Below are positions 54,108-62,767 of a stretch of 64,000 nt of DNA, piece after piece. Under the pieces are notes generated by a model, which saw nothing but the letters and a program-made list of their open reading frames with translations, did no database searches and was not told the DNA's origin. Where the stretch lies: the NCBI RefSeq assembly GCF_900115055.1, contig NZ_FOVD01000004.1:186001-250000 (forward strand). The letters are read 5' to 3'. Every line of letters starts with the position of its first letter. The first letter of the stretch is position 1. The position numbers were made by a program, and so were the translations under genes. The stretch comes from Chryseobacterium oleae (GTDB taxonomy: Bacteria > Bacteroidota > Bacteroidia > Flavobacteriales > Weeksellaceae).

Positions 54108-55031
54108 ATGCAAACAACAGATACAGTATTAATGATAGAGCCGATTGCATTCGGCTACAACGCTGAAACAGCGGAAAATAATTATTTTCAGGTAGAACAG
54201 AAAGGTTCTGATATTCAATCTAAGGCTTTAGAGGAATTCAACAGCTTTGTTGGAAAGCTGAGAAGCAAAGGAGTGAATGTGATCACTATAAAAGATACAT
54301 TAGATCCTCACACACCGGATTCTATTTTTCCGAACAACTGGGTAAGTTTCCATAAAGACGGAAAAGTCGTTCTATACCCGATGTTCGCATCCAACAGAAG
54401 AGTGGAAAGAAGAGAAGATATTCTTGAAACGATAAAAGATCAGGGATTTGAACTGACAGAAATTGATGACTGGTCTTTCCCGGAAACTCAGGGACATTTC
54501 CTTGAAGGAACAGGAAGTATGATTTTCGACCATGACAAAAAAATCGCTTACGGTTCGGTTTCCTTAAGACTTGATGAAAAATTATTCAGAGAATTCTGTG
54601 AGAAATACGGCTTTACACCGATTGTTTTTCATTCTTATCAGACCGTAGGAACGGAAAGGCTACCTATTTATCACACCAATGTTATGATGTGTGTGGCAGA
54701 CAGGTTTGTTGTGATCTGTTTAGACTGTATTGATGATGAACTGGAAAGAGAGAAAGTGATTGAAACCATCAAAAACTCTGGAAAAGAAATCATTGAAATT
54801 TCAGAAGAGCAAATGCAGCAATTTGCGGGAAATATGCTTCAGGTTCAGAATAAAGACGGACAGAAGTTTCTGGTGATGAGTCAGACTGCTTATCAGTCTC
54901 TAACTTCTGAGCAGGTAGCCGCTATTGAAAAATACTGTGAGATCATTTACTCAGACTTGAATACCATCGAAGTGAATGGAGGAGGAAGCGCAAGATGTAT
55001 GCTTGCTGAGGTTTTCCTTCCGAAAAAATAA
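54108..55031 (+). CDS. ctlX: Citrulline utilization hydrolase CtlX
   Basis: A 307-residue amidinotransferase-fold hydrolase. I recognise MQTTDTVLMIEPIAFGYNAETAENNYFQ and the DPHTPDSIFPNNWVSFHKDG block as those of CtlX, linked to use of citrulline in Bacteroidota and other groups. Superfamily residues are present: HFLEGTGSMIFDH near residue 130, YHTNVMMCVADR near residue 188 and the catalytic cysteine in GGGSARCMLAEVFLP (about C297). It follows a related hydrolase gene in the same direction. Confidence 0.85.
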   Translation: MQTTDTVLMIEPIAFGYNAETAENNYFQVEQKGSDIQSKALEEFNSFVGKLRSKGVNVITIKDTLDPHTPDSIFPNNWVSFHKDGKVVLYPMFASNRRVERREDILETIKDQGFELTEIDDWSFPETQGHFLEGTGSMIFDHDKKIAYGSVSLRLDEKLFREFCEKYGFTPIVFHSYQTVGTERLPIYHTNVMMCVADRFVVICLDCIDDELEREKVIETIKNSGKEIIEISEEQMQQFAGNMLQVQNKDGQKFLVMSQTAYQSLTSEQVAAIEKYCEIIYSDLNTIEVNGGGSARCMLAEVFLPKK

Positions 55032-55057
55032 TTGAACAAGACTCTATTAAAATAGAT

Positions 55058-55091
55058 TTCCGGCCCTGTCCCAGGGCCGGAATTTTTTTTG
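55058..55091 (+). terminator. Terminator of the hydrolase gene pair
   Basis: TTCCGGCCCTG pairs with CAGGGCCGGAA around three bases, with eight T after. Confidence 0.9.
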
Positions 55092-55137
55092 ACCGGTTTC
55101 ATTTATTCAAATTGAGACAAAAGACAAAAAAGTTACC

Positions 55138-55145
55138 TAAATTTG
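55138..55145 (+). promoter_or_regulatory. -7 element of the GH43 gene
   Basis: TAAATTTG matches TAnnTTTG, 17 bases before the ATG; TTG at 55112-55114 lies 23 bases upstream, at the far limit of the usual spacing. Confidence 0.5.
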
Positions 55146-55162
55146 TTCATTAAGCAAAAATT

Positions 55163-56923
55163 ATGAAGATGCAGCAGTATTTTTTAGCATTCGCTGTTCT
55201 GTTCGGGATGTTTGTGGGCGCCCAGCAGAAAACGTTCTGTAACCCGATTAACATCGATTATGGCTATACGCCTTTCGAAGTTTTTTCAAAACAGGGGAAA
55301 CACCGCGCAACAGCCGATCCTGTGATCGTTAATTTTAAAAATAAATTATTCCTGTTCTCCACCAATCAGGAAGGATACTGGTACAGCGATGATATGCTGG
55401 ACTGGAAATTTGTCAAAAGAAAATTTCTGAGAGATAATAAATACACCCATGATCTGAATGCTCCGGCAGTCTGGGCGATGAAAGATACGCTCTATGTATA
55501 CGGATCTACCTGGGAGCAGGACTTTCCGATCTGGAAAAGTACCAATCCTACCAAAGACGACTGGAAAATTGCTGTTGATACTTTAAAAGTTGGAGCCTGG
55601 GACCCGGCTTTCCATTATGATGAAGATAAAAATAAATTATACCTGTATTGGGGATCCAGCAACGAATGGCCATTACTGGGAACTGAAGTGAAGGTGAAAA
55701 CCCTGCAGTCCGAAGGTTTTACAAAACCCATTATCAGGCTGAAACCGGAAGATCACGGTTGGGAAAGGTTCGGGGAATATAATGATAATGTTTTCCTTCA
55801 GCCCTTTGTGGAAGGAGCCTGGATGACGAAACATAATGGGAAATATTATATGCAGTACGGTGCCCCCGCTACTGAATTCAGTGGATATTCCGATGGAGTG
55901 TATGTCAGCAAAAATCCACTGGAAGGTTTCGAGTACCAGCAGCACAATCCTTTTTCCTACAAACCCGGTGGTTTTGCGAGAGGAGCGGGACATGGAGCTA
56001 CTTTTGAGGATAACTACAAAAACTGGTGGCACATCTCAACTATTTTTATTTCTACTAAAAATAATTTTGAAAGAAGACTGGGGATCTGGCCTGCCGGATT
56101 TGATAAGGATGATGTGATGTACACCAATACGGCATACGGAGATTATCCAACCTTTCTTCCTCAATTTGCTCAGGGAAAAGATTTCTCAAAAGGGCTTTTT
56201 GCAGGATGGATGCTCTTAAATTACAATAAACCCGTTCAGGTTTCCTCTACGTTAGGCGGATATCAGCCGAACTTAGCGGTAGATGAAGATATTAAAACCT
56301 ATTGGAGTGCGAAAACAGGAAATTCTGGAGAATGGTTTCAGACCGATCTTGGTGAGGTTTCCACCATCAATGCCATTCAAATCAATTATGCCGACCAGGA
56401 TGCTGAATTTATGGGGAAAACACTGGGCAAAATGCATCAGTACAAAATCTACGGATCGAATGATGGTAAAAAATGGAATGTGATTGTTGATAAAAGCAAA
56501 AATACCAAAGATGTTCCCCACGATTATGTAGAACTGGAAAAACCGGCACAGGCCAGATTCCTGAAAATGGAAAACCTGAAAATGCCTACCGGAAAATTTG
56601 CATTAAGCGGATTCAGGGTATTTGGAAAAGGTGCAGGAGAAAAGCCAAAGAAGGTGGAAGGATTTGTTCCTCTGAGATCAGAACCTAAAAAATTCGGTGA
56701 AAGAAGAAGCATCTGGATGAAGTGGCAGCAGAACCAGGATGCAGACGGATATGTGATCTATTGGGGTAAATCTCCGGATAAATTATACGGAAGCATCATG
56801 GTATATGGAAAGAACGAATATTTCTTCACCGGAGCCGACAGAGCTGACTCTTACTATTTCCAGATCGAAGCTTTCAATGCCAATGGAGTTTCGGAGAGAA
56901 CGGACGTTGCAAAGTCTGAATAA
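55163..56923 (+). CDS. Secreted glycoside hydrolase family 43-like enzyme with F5/8C and FN3-like domains
   Basis: A 586-residue exported enzyme likely acting on plant or glycan side chains (GH43 members are arabinofuranosidases, xylosidases and galactosidases). The signal peptide is MKMQQYFLAFAVLFGMFVGA. The five-bladed propeller spans about residues 25-345 with the putative base D52 in RATADPVIV, the pKa-tuning D147 in AWDPAFHYD and the acid E217 in FVEGAWMTKHNGKYYMQYG. A discoidin (F5/8 type C) domain at about 350-490 (LAVDEDIKTYWSAKTGNSGEWFQTDLG) and an FN3-like end (SIWMKWQQNQDADGYVIYWG) follow. The substrate cannot be fixed. No polysaccharide-utilisation partners (SusC/SusD pair) lie next to it. 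Confidence 0.82.
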   Translation: MKMQQYFLAFAVLFGMFVGAQQKTFCNPINIDYGYTPFEVFSKQGKHRATADPVIVNFKNKLFLFSTNQEGYWYSDDMLDWKFVKRKFLRDNKYTHDLNAPAVWAMKDTLYVYGSTWEQDFPIWKSTNPTKDDWKIAVDTLKVGAWDPAFHYDEDKNKLYLYWGSSNEWPLLGTEVKVKTLQSEGFTKPIIRLKPEDHGWERFGEYNDNVFLQPFVEGAWMTKHNGKYYMQYGAPATEFSGYSDGVYVSKNPLEGFEYQQHNPFSYKPGGFARGAGHGATFEDNYKNWWHISTIFISTKNNFERRLGIWPAGFDKDDVMYTNTAYGDYPTFLPQFAQGKDFSKGLFAGWMLLNYNKPVQVSSTLGGYQPNLAVDEDIKTYWSAKTGNSGEWFQTDLGEVSTINAIQINYADQDAEFMGKTLGKMHQYKIYGSNDGKKWNVIVDKSKNTKDVPHDYVELEKPAQARFLKMENLKMPTGKFALSGFRVFGKGAGEKPKKVEGFVPLRSEPKKFGERRSIWMKWQQNQDADGYVIYWGKSPDKLYGSIMVYGKNEYFFTGADRADSYYFQIEAFNANGVSERTDVAKSE

Positions 56924-56933
56924 GATATAGATA

Positions 56934-56970
56934 AAAACGCTTTGAGAATTTCAAAGCGTTTTATTTTTTT
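56934..56970. terminator. Terminator between the GH43 gene and the hydrolase pseudogene
   Basis: AAAACGCTTTGA pairs with TCAAAGCGTTTT around GAATT, with T-rich DNA after. It touches the end of the minus-strand hydrolase frame and can act on both strands. Confidence 0.8.
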
Positions 56971-57817
56971 CCATGTTCATTCACAAAAACCGCAATTTTA
57001 TCAATTAAAAACTGATCATAAGGTGCTTTATCCCAATCCAGATGCCCGCCGTTAAATTCATAGCTTTCATGCTGTACTTTATTTTGGGTGAAAACAGAAT
57101 CCAGTCTTCTTTTTTGAGATAGAGGAATAATCTGATCCGTGTTTCCATAATAGGAGAGTGTAGGAGCGGAAGCAGAATCCACCCAGCTGATGGGGCTTGC
57201 AAAAGAGGTTGAAGACATTCCGGAAACGCTTTAGGATTCACCAGATAATTTTTAACGAATGAATAATCTGTATATTTTTCAAATCCGGGATCTGACAGAT
57301 CGGAAGGTCCCACAATATTCACCACAGCTTTTACTCTTTTTTTAGCATCAAAATGATAAGCATAGAGCATTGATAAATGAGCACCGGCACTGTTGCCCAA
57401 TAGAATGAACTTAGGATGATACTTCAGTTTTTTCTCAACATATTGGATTGCATTTTCAATATCATCCGTTTGGTTGGGAATCCCGGAACTTGTCGCGGTG
57501 GCCAGTCTGTAATTGAGATTCACGAAAATATAATCCGGAAATTTTTTCATCATCGACAGCGTAAAGAAAGTCAGTTGGGATTTATCACCACCACGCCAGC
57601 TTCCGCCATGAATGATCATAAAAACATCTTTCTTTTTTGAAGATTCCTGATGAGGTAGATAAAAGTCCAAAATCTGTTCGGAATCGTTTCCATAATGAAC
57701 GTTTTCTTCTTTCTGGAAACTGATGTCTTTTCCCAGCTTCACGGTCTTTTCTTTACAGCTGGAAATAAGGACTACAACGGCCAGACATTTCACCATATTG
57801 ATCATATAATTTTTCAT
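56961..57817 (-). pseudogene. Alpha/beta hydrolase lipoprotein, frameshifted
   Basis: An exported lipoprotein hydrolase of the carboxylesterase-like fold (lipobox LISSC, cysteine 21) split over two frames. The first frame gives residues up to NPKAFPE with the nucleophile motif GNSAGAH (S143) and IIHGGSWRGG for the oxyanion hole. The second frame, from ATG at 57218, gives SSTSFASPISW, the acid motif YYGNTDQIIP and the catalytic His in FNGGHLDW, ending NEHGKK. The junction at 57218-57221 reads GGAATG; one more A would join the frames. As written the protein lacks the acid and the histidine, so it should be inactive unless the shift is a sequencing error or a rare recoding event. Confidence 0.8.
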
Positions 57818-58018
57818 CTACGGAATAAAGGTTAAAGATTAGACTTTTCTAAATTTAAGATAAGAAATATAAACGATAATTTTCATACAGTGTGTGAGTT
57901 ATATTTGAATAGTATTTCAGTAATAAAAATTAAAATTTTAGAGTTATCTTAATTTCTGTTTCATATGATTTTAATCAATAAAGGGAATTATTATTTTTAC
58001 TTAGTATAAATAAAACTA

Positions 58019-58026
58019 TAGATTTG
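58019..58026 (+). promoter_or_regulatory. -7 element of the second siderophore receptor gene
   Basis: TAGATTTG matches TAnnTTTG, 20 bases before the ATG at 58047. I saw no convincing Fur box upstream. Confidence 0.5.
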
Positions 58027-58046
58027 CATCTGAAAAAATTTACTGA

Positions 58047-60380
58047 ATGAAATGTATAGCTACTGCAGTCTTCCTTTTCGGAGGTTTAGGATGGGCCCTT
58101 GCCCAGAACTCAGGGAATATATCCGGGGTTCTGAAACAGCACAACGGAGAAGTGCTCCGTGAAGCAACCGTGGAACTGGTGGAAATCAACAAGCACACGC
58201 TTACCGACCAGGACGGGAAATTCAGCTTTGAACATCTTACCGACGGTGATTATCACATTAAAATCCAGGTGATTGGTTCAGCGGAAAAAACCATTGAAGT
58301 GAAGGTGGTACAAAATGAGCCTGCTGTGGTCAATTATCAGCTTGAAAAAGAAAATATCTCCGCCATACAGGAAATTACATTGTCTACCGTTACCAATAAG
58401 TTTTCTAAAAAGGAAAGCCCGTATGTATCGAAGCTTCCATTAAAAAATATGGAGACCCCACAGGTTTACATCAGTGTTCCTAAAGAACTCATCCAGGAGC
58501 AGATTGCCGTGAATCTGGGAAGTATTTCCAAAAACATTCCCGGGGCAGGTATTCCAATGCTGGCCAATCAGGGACGTGTGACGTTTCTTTCCCGCGGATT
58601 TACTACAGAGCCTATGGTGAGAAACGGAATTTCAGGTTTTGCGTATACAACCATCGATCCGGCCAATCTTGAAAAAATTGAGGCTATCAAAGGGCCTTCT
58701 GCCACATTATTCGGTTCTAATCTTTCTACATACGGAGGGTTATTTAACAGGGTGACAAAGAAACCATTCAACGGTTTTGGAGGGGAAGTATCTTTCACAG
58801 CCGGAAGCTGGAATTATAACCGGTTTACAGCGGACGTAAACACAGCTGTGAATAAGGATAAAACAGTTCTTTTCAGATTAAACGGAGCGGCTACTTTTCA
58901 AAAGAGTTTCCAGGATCTGGGTTTCAGCAACGCGATTTCTATTGCTCCCTCTATTTCGTATCAGATCAATGACAGACTTTCTCTTTTATTCGATATTGAA
59001 TACGGTCATGAAAAAGCGACTTCTGTGGTAAGATTCAATCCTTTCCTTGGAAGTAATAAAGTGCAGTCCATCGAAGATATGGGATTCCCGTACAACAGAC
59101 TCTTCGGAAGCAATGGCATTCCGTATGAAACAGAAATGATGAATATTTTTGCTCAGATGAATTATAAAATCTCTGACAGCTGGACTTCACAGACACTTGT
59201 ATCCCGTGCGAAATCTACCATCGACGGCTATATCACCGCTATTAATGGAACTTCAGATACGATGGCAAGATTACAGGTGATGAAAGGAAATACCAATTTC
59301 ATCGCCACCAATATCCAGCAGAACTTTATCGGAGATTTCCAGATTTTAGGGCACCGAAACAGAATGATCGTTGGTTTGGATTATTATAACAATGCCAACA
59401 GTTTTGACAGAGTAACGGTGAACGGGGCTCCTTTCGATTTTACAGGAACTGCGCCTTATGCTGTCAATCAGGATGCCATCAATAACCTTGCTGCATCAGG
59501 AACCCCGAGAATTGAAAAGAACGGAGATAACAGCTATGCCGTTTATGTATCTGATGTTTTCAATATTACAGACCGTTTTCTGGCGATGGTAAGTTTAAGA
59601 GCAGACCGTTATCAGAATATGGGCGTCACCAATATTGCTCAGAATATCACGACCGGAGATTATTGGCAGACGAACTTTTCTCCCAAATTCGGATTGGTGT
59701 ATGAAGTGGTGAAGGATAAAGTGTCGGTTTTCGGAAATTATATGAATGGATTTACGAACAAGGGCGGATCTGATATCTCCGGAAATACGTTTAAACCTGA
59801 ACAGGCTAATCAGAAAGAATTTGGAGTGAAAGGAGATTTGTTCGGGCACAGACTTGTCGGAACGATCAGTTATTATGATATTGATGTTAAAAATATGGTG
59901 CGTCAGGATCCTGTGAATCCTTTGTTTTCTGTTCAGGACGGAGGTCAGAGAAGCAAGGGTTTCGAAGTGGAATTCACGGCCAATCCTGTAAAAGGGTTTA
60001 ATATCATTGCAGGATATGCTTACAATGACAGCAAAATGACGAAAGCTGATGCAAAGATAGACGGGCTGCGTCCTGCACTTTCAGGGCCTTCCAATTTATA
60101 TAATCTTTGGATGAGCTATCAGATGACGAGCGGACAACTGAAAGGTTTGGGAATCGGTTTCGGAGGAAATAAAGGAAATCATTCTTTCCAGACCAATACA
60201 ACGACTGCAAAAGTGATTATTCCTGCATACACCACTTTGGATGCTACTTTATTTTATGATCACAAAAACTTCAGAGCAGGCATTAAAGTGAATAATTTAA
60301 CGCATGAAAAGACCTGGTCCGTAAGATTAACCCCACAAAATCCAACACAGGTTCTGGGAAGCATTGCTTATAAATTTTAA
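58047..60380 (+). CDS. TonB-dependent siderophore receptor with carboxypeptidase-like domain
   Basis: A 777-residue outer-membrane receptor. Signal peptide MKCIATAVFLFGGLGWALAQ, then a carboxypeptidase-like regulatory domain (NISGVLKQHNGEVLREATVELVEI, residues 23-100), a plug with NLGSISKNIPGAGIPML, FLSRGFTTEPMVRNGISG and LEKIEAIKGPSATLFGS, and a barrel ending GSIAYKF with a terminal aromatic residue. The plug pattern is that of ferric siderophore receptors, but no siderophore enzymes or Fur site are next to it. It is convergent with the tandem beta-barrel genes. Confidence 0.88.
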   Translation: MKCIATAVFLFGGLGWALAQNSGNISGVLKQHNGEVLREATVELVEINKHTLTDQDGKFSFEHLTDGDYHIKIQVIGSAEKTIEVKVVQNEPAVVNYQLEKENISAIQEITLSTVTNKFSKKESPYVSKLPLKNMETPQVYISVPKELIQEQIAVNLGSISKNIPGAGIPMLANQGRVTFLSRGFTTEPMVRNGISGFAYTTIDPANLEKIEAIKGPSATLFGSNLSTYGGLFNRVTKKPFNGFGGEVSFTAGSWNYNRFTADVNTAVNKDKTVLFRLNGAATFQKSFQDLGFSNAISIAPSISYQINDRLSLLFDIEYGHEKATSVVRFNPFLGSNKVQSIEDMGFPYNRLFGSNGIPYETEMMNIFAQMNYKISDSWTSQTLVSRAKSTIDGYITAINGTSDTMARLQVMKGNTNFIATNIQQNFIGDFQILGHRNRMIVGLDYYNNANSFDRVTVNGAPFDFTGTAPYAVNQDAINNLAASGTPRIEKNGDNSYAVYVSDVFNITDRFLAMVSLRADRYQNMGVTNIAQNITTGDYWQTNFSPKFGLVYEVVKDKVSVFGNYMNGFTNKGGSDISGNTFKPEQANQKEFGVKGDLFGHRLVGTISYYDIDVKNMVRQDPVNPLFSVQDGGQRSKGFEVEFTANPVKGFNIIAGYAYNDSKMTKADAKIDGLRPALSGPSNLYNLWMSYQMTSGQLKGLGIGFGGNKGNHSFQTNTTTAKVIIPAYTTLDATLFYDHKNFRAGIKVNNLTHEKTWSVRLTPQNPTQVLGSIAYKF

Positions 60381-60403
60381 CAATATATTTGATGAATCAT
60401 CAA

Positions 60404-60432
60404 TAAAAACCCGCCGGAAATACCGGCGGGTT
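60404..60432 (-). terminator. Terminator of the tandem beta-barrel genes
   Basis: AACCCGCCGG pairs with CCGGCGGGTT around AAATA. The T-run follows on the minus strand (AAAAA at 60404-60408 on the plus strand), so it serves the minus-strand operon. Confidence 0.85.
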
Positions 60433-60468
60433 ACCACAAAAATAGTTAATATGAAGAAAGATAGTCTC

Positions 60469-62724
60469 TTATCTTGTTCTGCTTTTAATGGCATCTGATG
60501 CCCCTTCGATGTCTCTTACTTTTTTCACTTTCTGATTTCCGAAGTTGTACACAATACTGAATGTCATTCCACGTCTGAACTGATCATTTTTCACATAATT
60601 GTAGTTGCCTGATGACTGATAATCTTCAATTTCCACAACATTGGTTCTCAAAACGTCTGTTACGTTAAGTGAAAACGTCCAGTCGTTCCAGTTTTTCTTG
60701 ATGCTTAAATCTAAGCTCATCAGGTTTTTCAACATTCCCAGTTCGATCTGTTGTTTGTCTACGTAGAAGTAGTTGACTCCCAGAAACCAGGTTTTCTTTT
60801 TATCCAGACGGATGGTGTTGTTCGATTGAATCACCATACTCGTAGATTTGGTTTTATTGATGTAGGTGTCAAAAACCTGTCCTGTCGTTGGATCCGTATT
60901 CAATGTTCCGTTATTGATATTATGCTGAACACCGATATTAAAGTTCGTTGTCAGATACTGCTTGAAAAACGTTTTCTGCATTCCGATCATGGCAGACATT
61001 TCCTGCTTGTCACCGAAGTTGGTTCTGATATAAGCCAATTGTCTGTATTTGACACCATCTCTTACGATCTCTCTCTGCAAAGGTACCTGAGTGATAATAT
61101 CCTTGAAATACGAGTGGTTTAAGATTAAAAAGTATGAACTTTTAAACATATATGTTAACTCCTGATTATACGTAGAAGAGGATTTTACAAATGGGTTGTT
61201 CTGAGTATAATTATCCTGGGTTAGGATATTTTTTACCGGATTTAATTCCCAGAAGCTCGGTCTGCGCATTCTGCTTGAAAAGGCATATGAAATATTATTC
61301 TTATCGTTAATGGTATAATTGAAACTCAAATAAGGAAGAAGATTATTGTAATTTCTTTCTATTTCCTGGTAAGGAGCTTCCGTATTCTGTGGATTGTCAG
61401 AAGTTCCTAAACTCTTCGTGATTTCATATCTTGCACCTACTTTTCCTGAAAGCTTATCGGAAAATTTCTTTTCAAGGGTTAAATACACCCCATAAATACT
61501 TTCATCATAGATAAAGTGATTGAAATCGGGTTTGGTATCGATAAGATCTCCCTTTCCATTGTAGAAATAGCTATAATTTTTGGTGTCATTATCTGTTTTC
61601 GTTTTATTAAAGTTTCCGCCCAGAGAAACGGTAAAATCATTTTTAAACTTCTGAATATAATCTACTGTCCCTGAAAAGTTATTGATGACCTGAGGAATGT
61701 CCTGTGTAATTTTTTGACGTAATAATGAAAAGTCATTTAAAGTTCCCGGAGCTAAAGTCCTGTTATCAGAAAACTGAAATCTTCTGTAGTTCAGGTAAGC
61801 TGCATTCACATTCAATTTACTGCCCAGAGAGTCTGTTTTTAATTCATAGTTTAAATTCAGGGAATTGTTGTAATAATGGGCATCTTCTCTATTTTGAGAC
61901 TTATTTTGTTCACTTGATTTAAAAGTTCCGTCAGTGTTGTAATTCCTTAATGTATTCAGTAGATCTACCGTTGAATCATTACTTTTATTATACCATGAAT
62001 TCCACGTAAGCGCTAAATTACTGTTATCCGTTAGCTGGTAATCGAAGTTCAAATATCCTCCAAGATTTTTATTCGGATCATTGATATCACCAACGGATTC
62101 ATTGGAGATTAATTTAGTTCCGTTTTTTAAAACATACGATTGAGCCTGAATATTTTCTCCTGTAAAAATGTTTCCGCTGATTCCCAGTTTATCCTTTCTG
62201 TAATTCAGAGAAAGTGAAGCGCTGGAACCATTGAATTTATTCTGCATATTACTCATTCTCATGTTTCCGTTCAGACCGTCGCTCAGTTTTTTCTTCATCA
62301 CAATATTGATGATCCCATCTGAAGATTCTACCTGATACTCACTGCCCGGAACGGTAATCACTTCAATTTTCTGAATGTTTTCTGCCGGTGTGCTTTTCAG
62401 AAGCTGTACCAGAGATTCTGCATCCATATTGGTTTTTCTTCCGTTGATATAGATAAGAGCGTTGTTTTTTCCTGCAATCTTAAGCGTTTTATCGTCTGTT
62501 GAAGAAAGTAGGGGAGTTTGCTTCAACAAGTCGAAAGTGGTATTTCCTTTAGCCACCGGTGAAGCGGCAACATCATACACAAAACGGTCACTTTGTTTTT
62601 TAAAAACCTGCTTCGTCAATGTGATTCCTTCTATAGATTTTGCTTTTACAGTATCGGATTTCTTTTCCTGAGCAAAAGCTATGCTTCCTGATATAGCTGC
62701 TACCAGTATAATGATCTTTTTCAT
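60469..62724 (-). CDS. Outer-membrane beta-barrel family protein, first of tandem pair by position
   Basis: A 751-residue outer-membrane protein with signal peptide MKKIIILVAAISGSIAFAQ, a plug-like part (NTTFDLLKQTPLLSSTDDKTLKIAGKNNALIYINGRKTNMD, then VEVITVPGSEYQVESSDGIINIVMKKKL-type text) and a barrel. It lacks the carboxypeptidase-like domain of the full receptors. The C-terminus NFGNQKVKKVRDIEGASDAIKSRTR closely matches that of the gene upstream at 62768. It lies 43 bases after that paralogue on the same strand, so the two are probably one operon. Cargo unknown. Confidence 0.85.
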   Translation of the reverse strand: MKKIIILVAAISGSIAFAQEKKSDTVKAKSIEGITLTKQVFKKQSDRFVYDVAASPVAKGNTTFDLLKQTPLLSSTDDKTLKIAGKNNALIYINGRKTNMDAESLVQLLKSTPAENIQKIEVITVPGSEYQVESSDGIINIVMKKKLSDGLNGNMRMSNMQNKFNGSSASLSLNYRKDKLGISGNIFTGENIQAQSYVLKNGTKLISNESVGDINDPNKNLGGYLNFDYQLTDNSNLALTWNSWYNKSNDSTVDLLNTLRNYNTDGTFKSSEQNKSQNREDAHYYNNSLNLNYELKTDSLGSKLNVNAAYLNYRRFQFSDNRTLAPGTLNDFSLLRQKITQDIPQVINNFSGTVDYIQKFKNDFTVSLGGNFNKTKTDNDTKNYSYFYNGKGDLIDTKPDFNHFIYDESIYGVYLTLEKKFSDKLSGKVGARYEITKSLGTSDNPQNTEAPYQEIERNYNNLLPYLSFNYTINDKNNISYAFSSRMRRPSFWELNPVKNILTQDNYTQNNPFVKSSSTYNQELTYMFKSSYFLILNHSYFKDIITQVPLQREIVRDGVKYRQLAYIRTNFGDKQEMSAMIGMQKTFFKQYLTTNFNIGVQHNINNGTLNTDPTTGQVFDTYINKTKSTSMVIQSNNTIRLDKKKTWFLGVNYFYVDKQQIELGMLKNLMSLDLSIKKNWNDWTFSLNVTDVLRTNVVEIEDYQSSGNYNYVKNDQFRRGMTFSIVYNFGNQKVKKVRDIEGASDAIKSRTR

Positions 62725-62767
62725 GATTATTCTAATTTGTGGTTGTTTTTATTTTGTAGGCGACTGA

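Noticed and set aside
53107..55031. Classical arginine deiminase (arc) operon
   Set aside because: No arcB, arcC or arcD gene is present next to the pair.
55163..60380. Polysaccharide utilisation locus
   Set aside because: The GH43-like enzyme and the receptor at 58047 are not accompanied by a SusD gene, and the receptor has a siderophore-type plug; the GH35 gene is 15 kb away.
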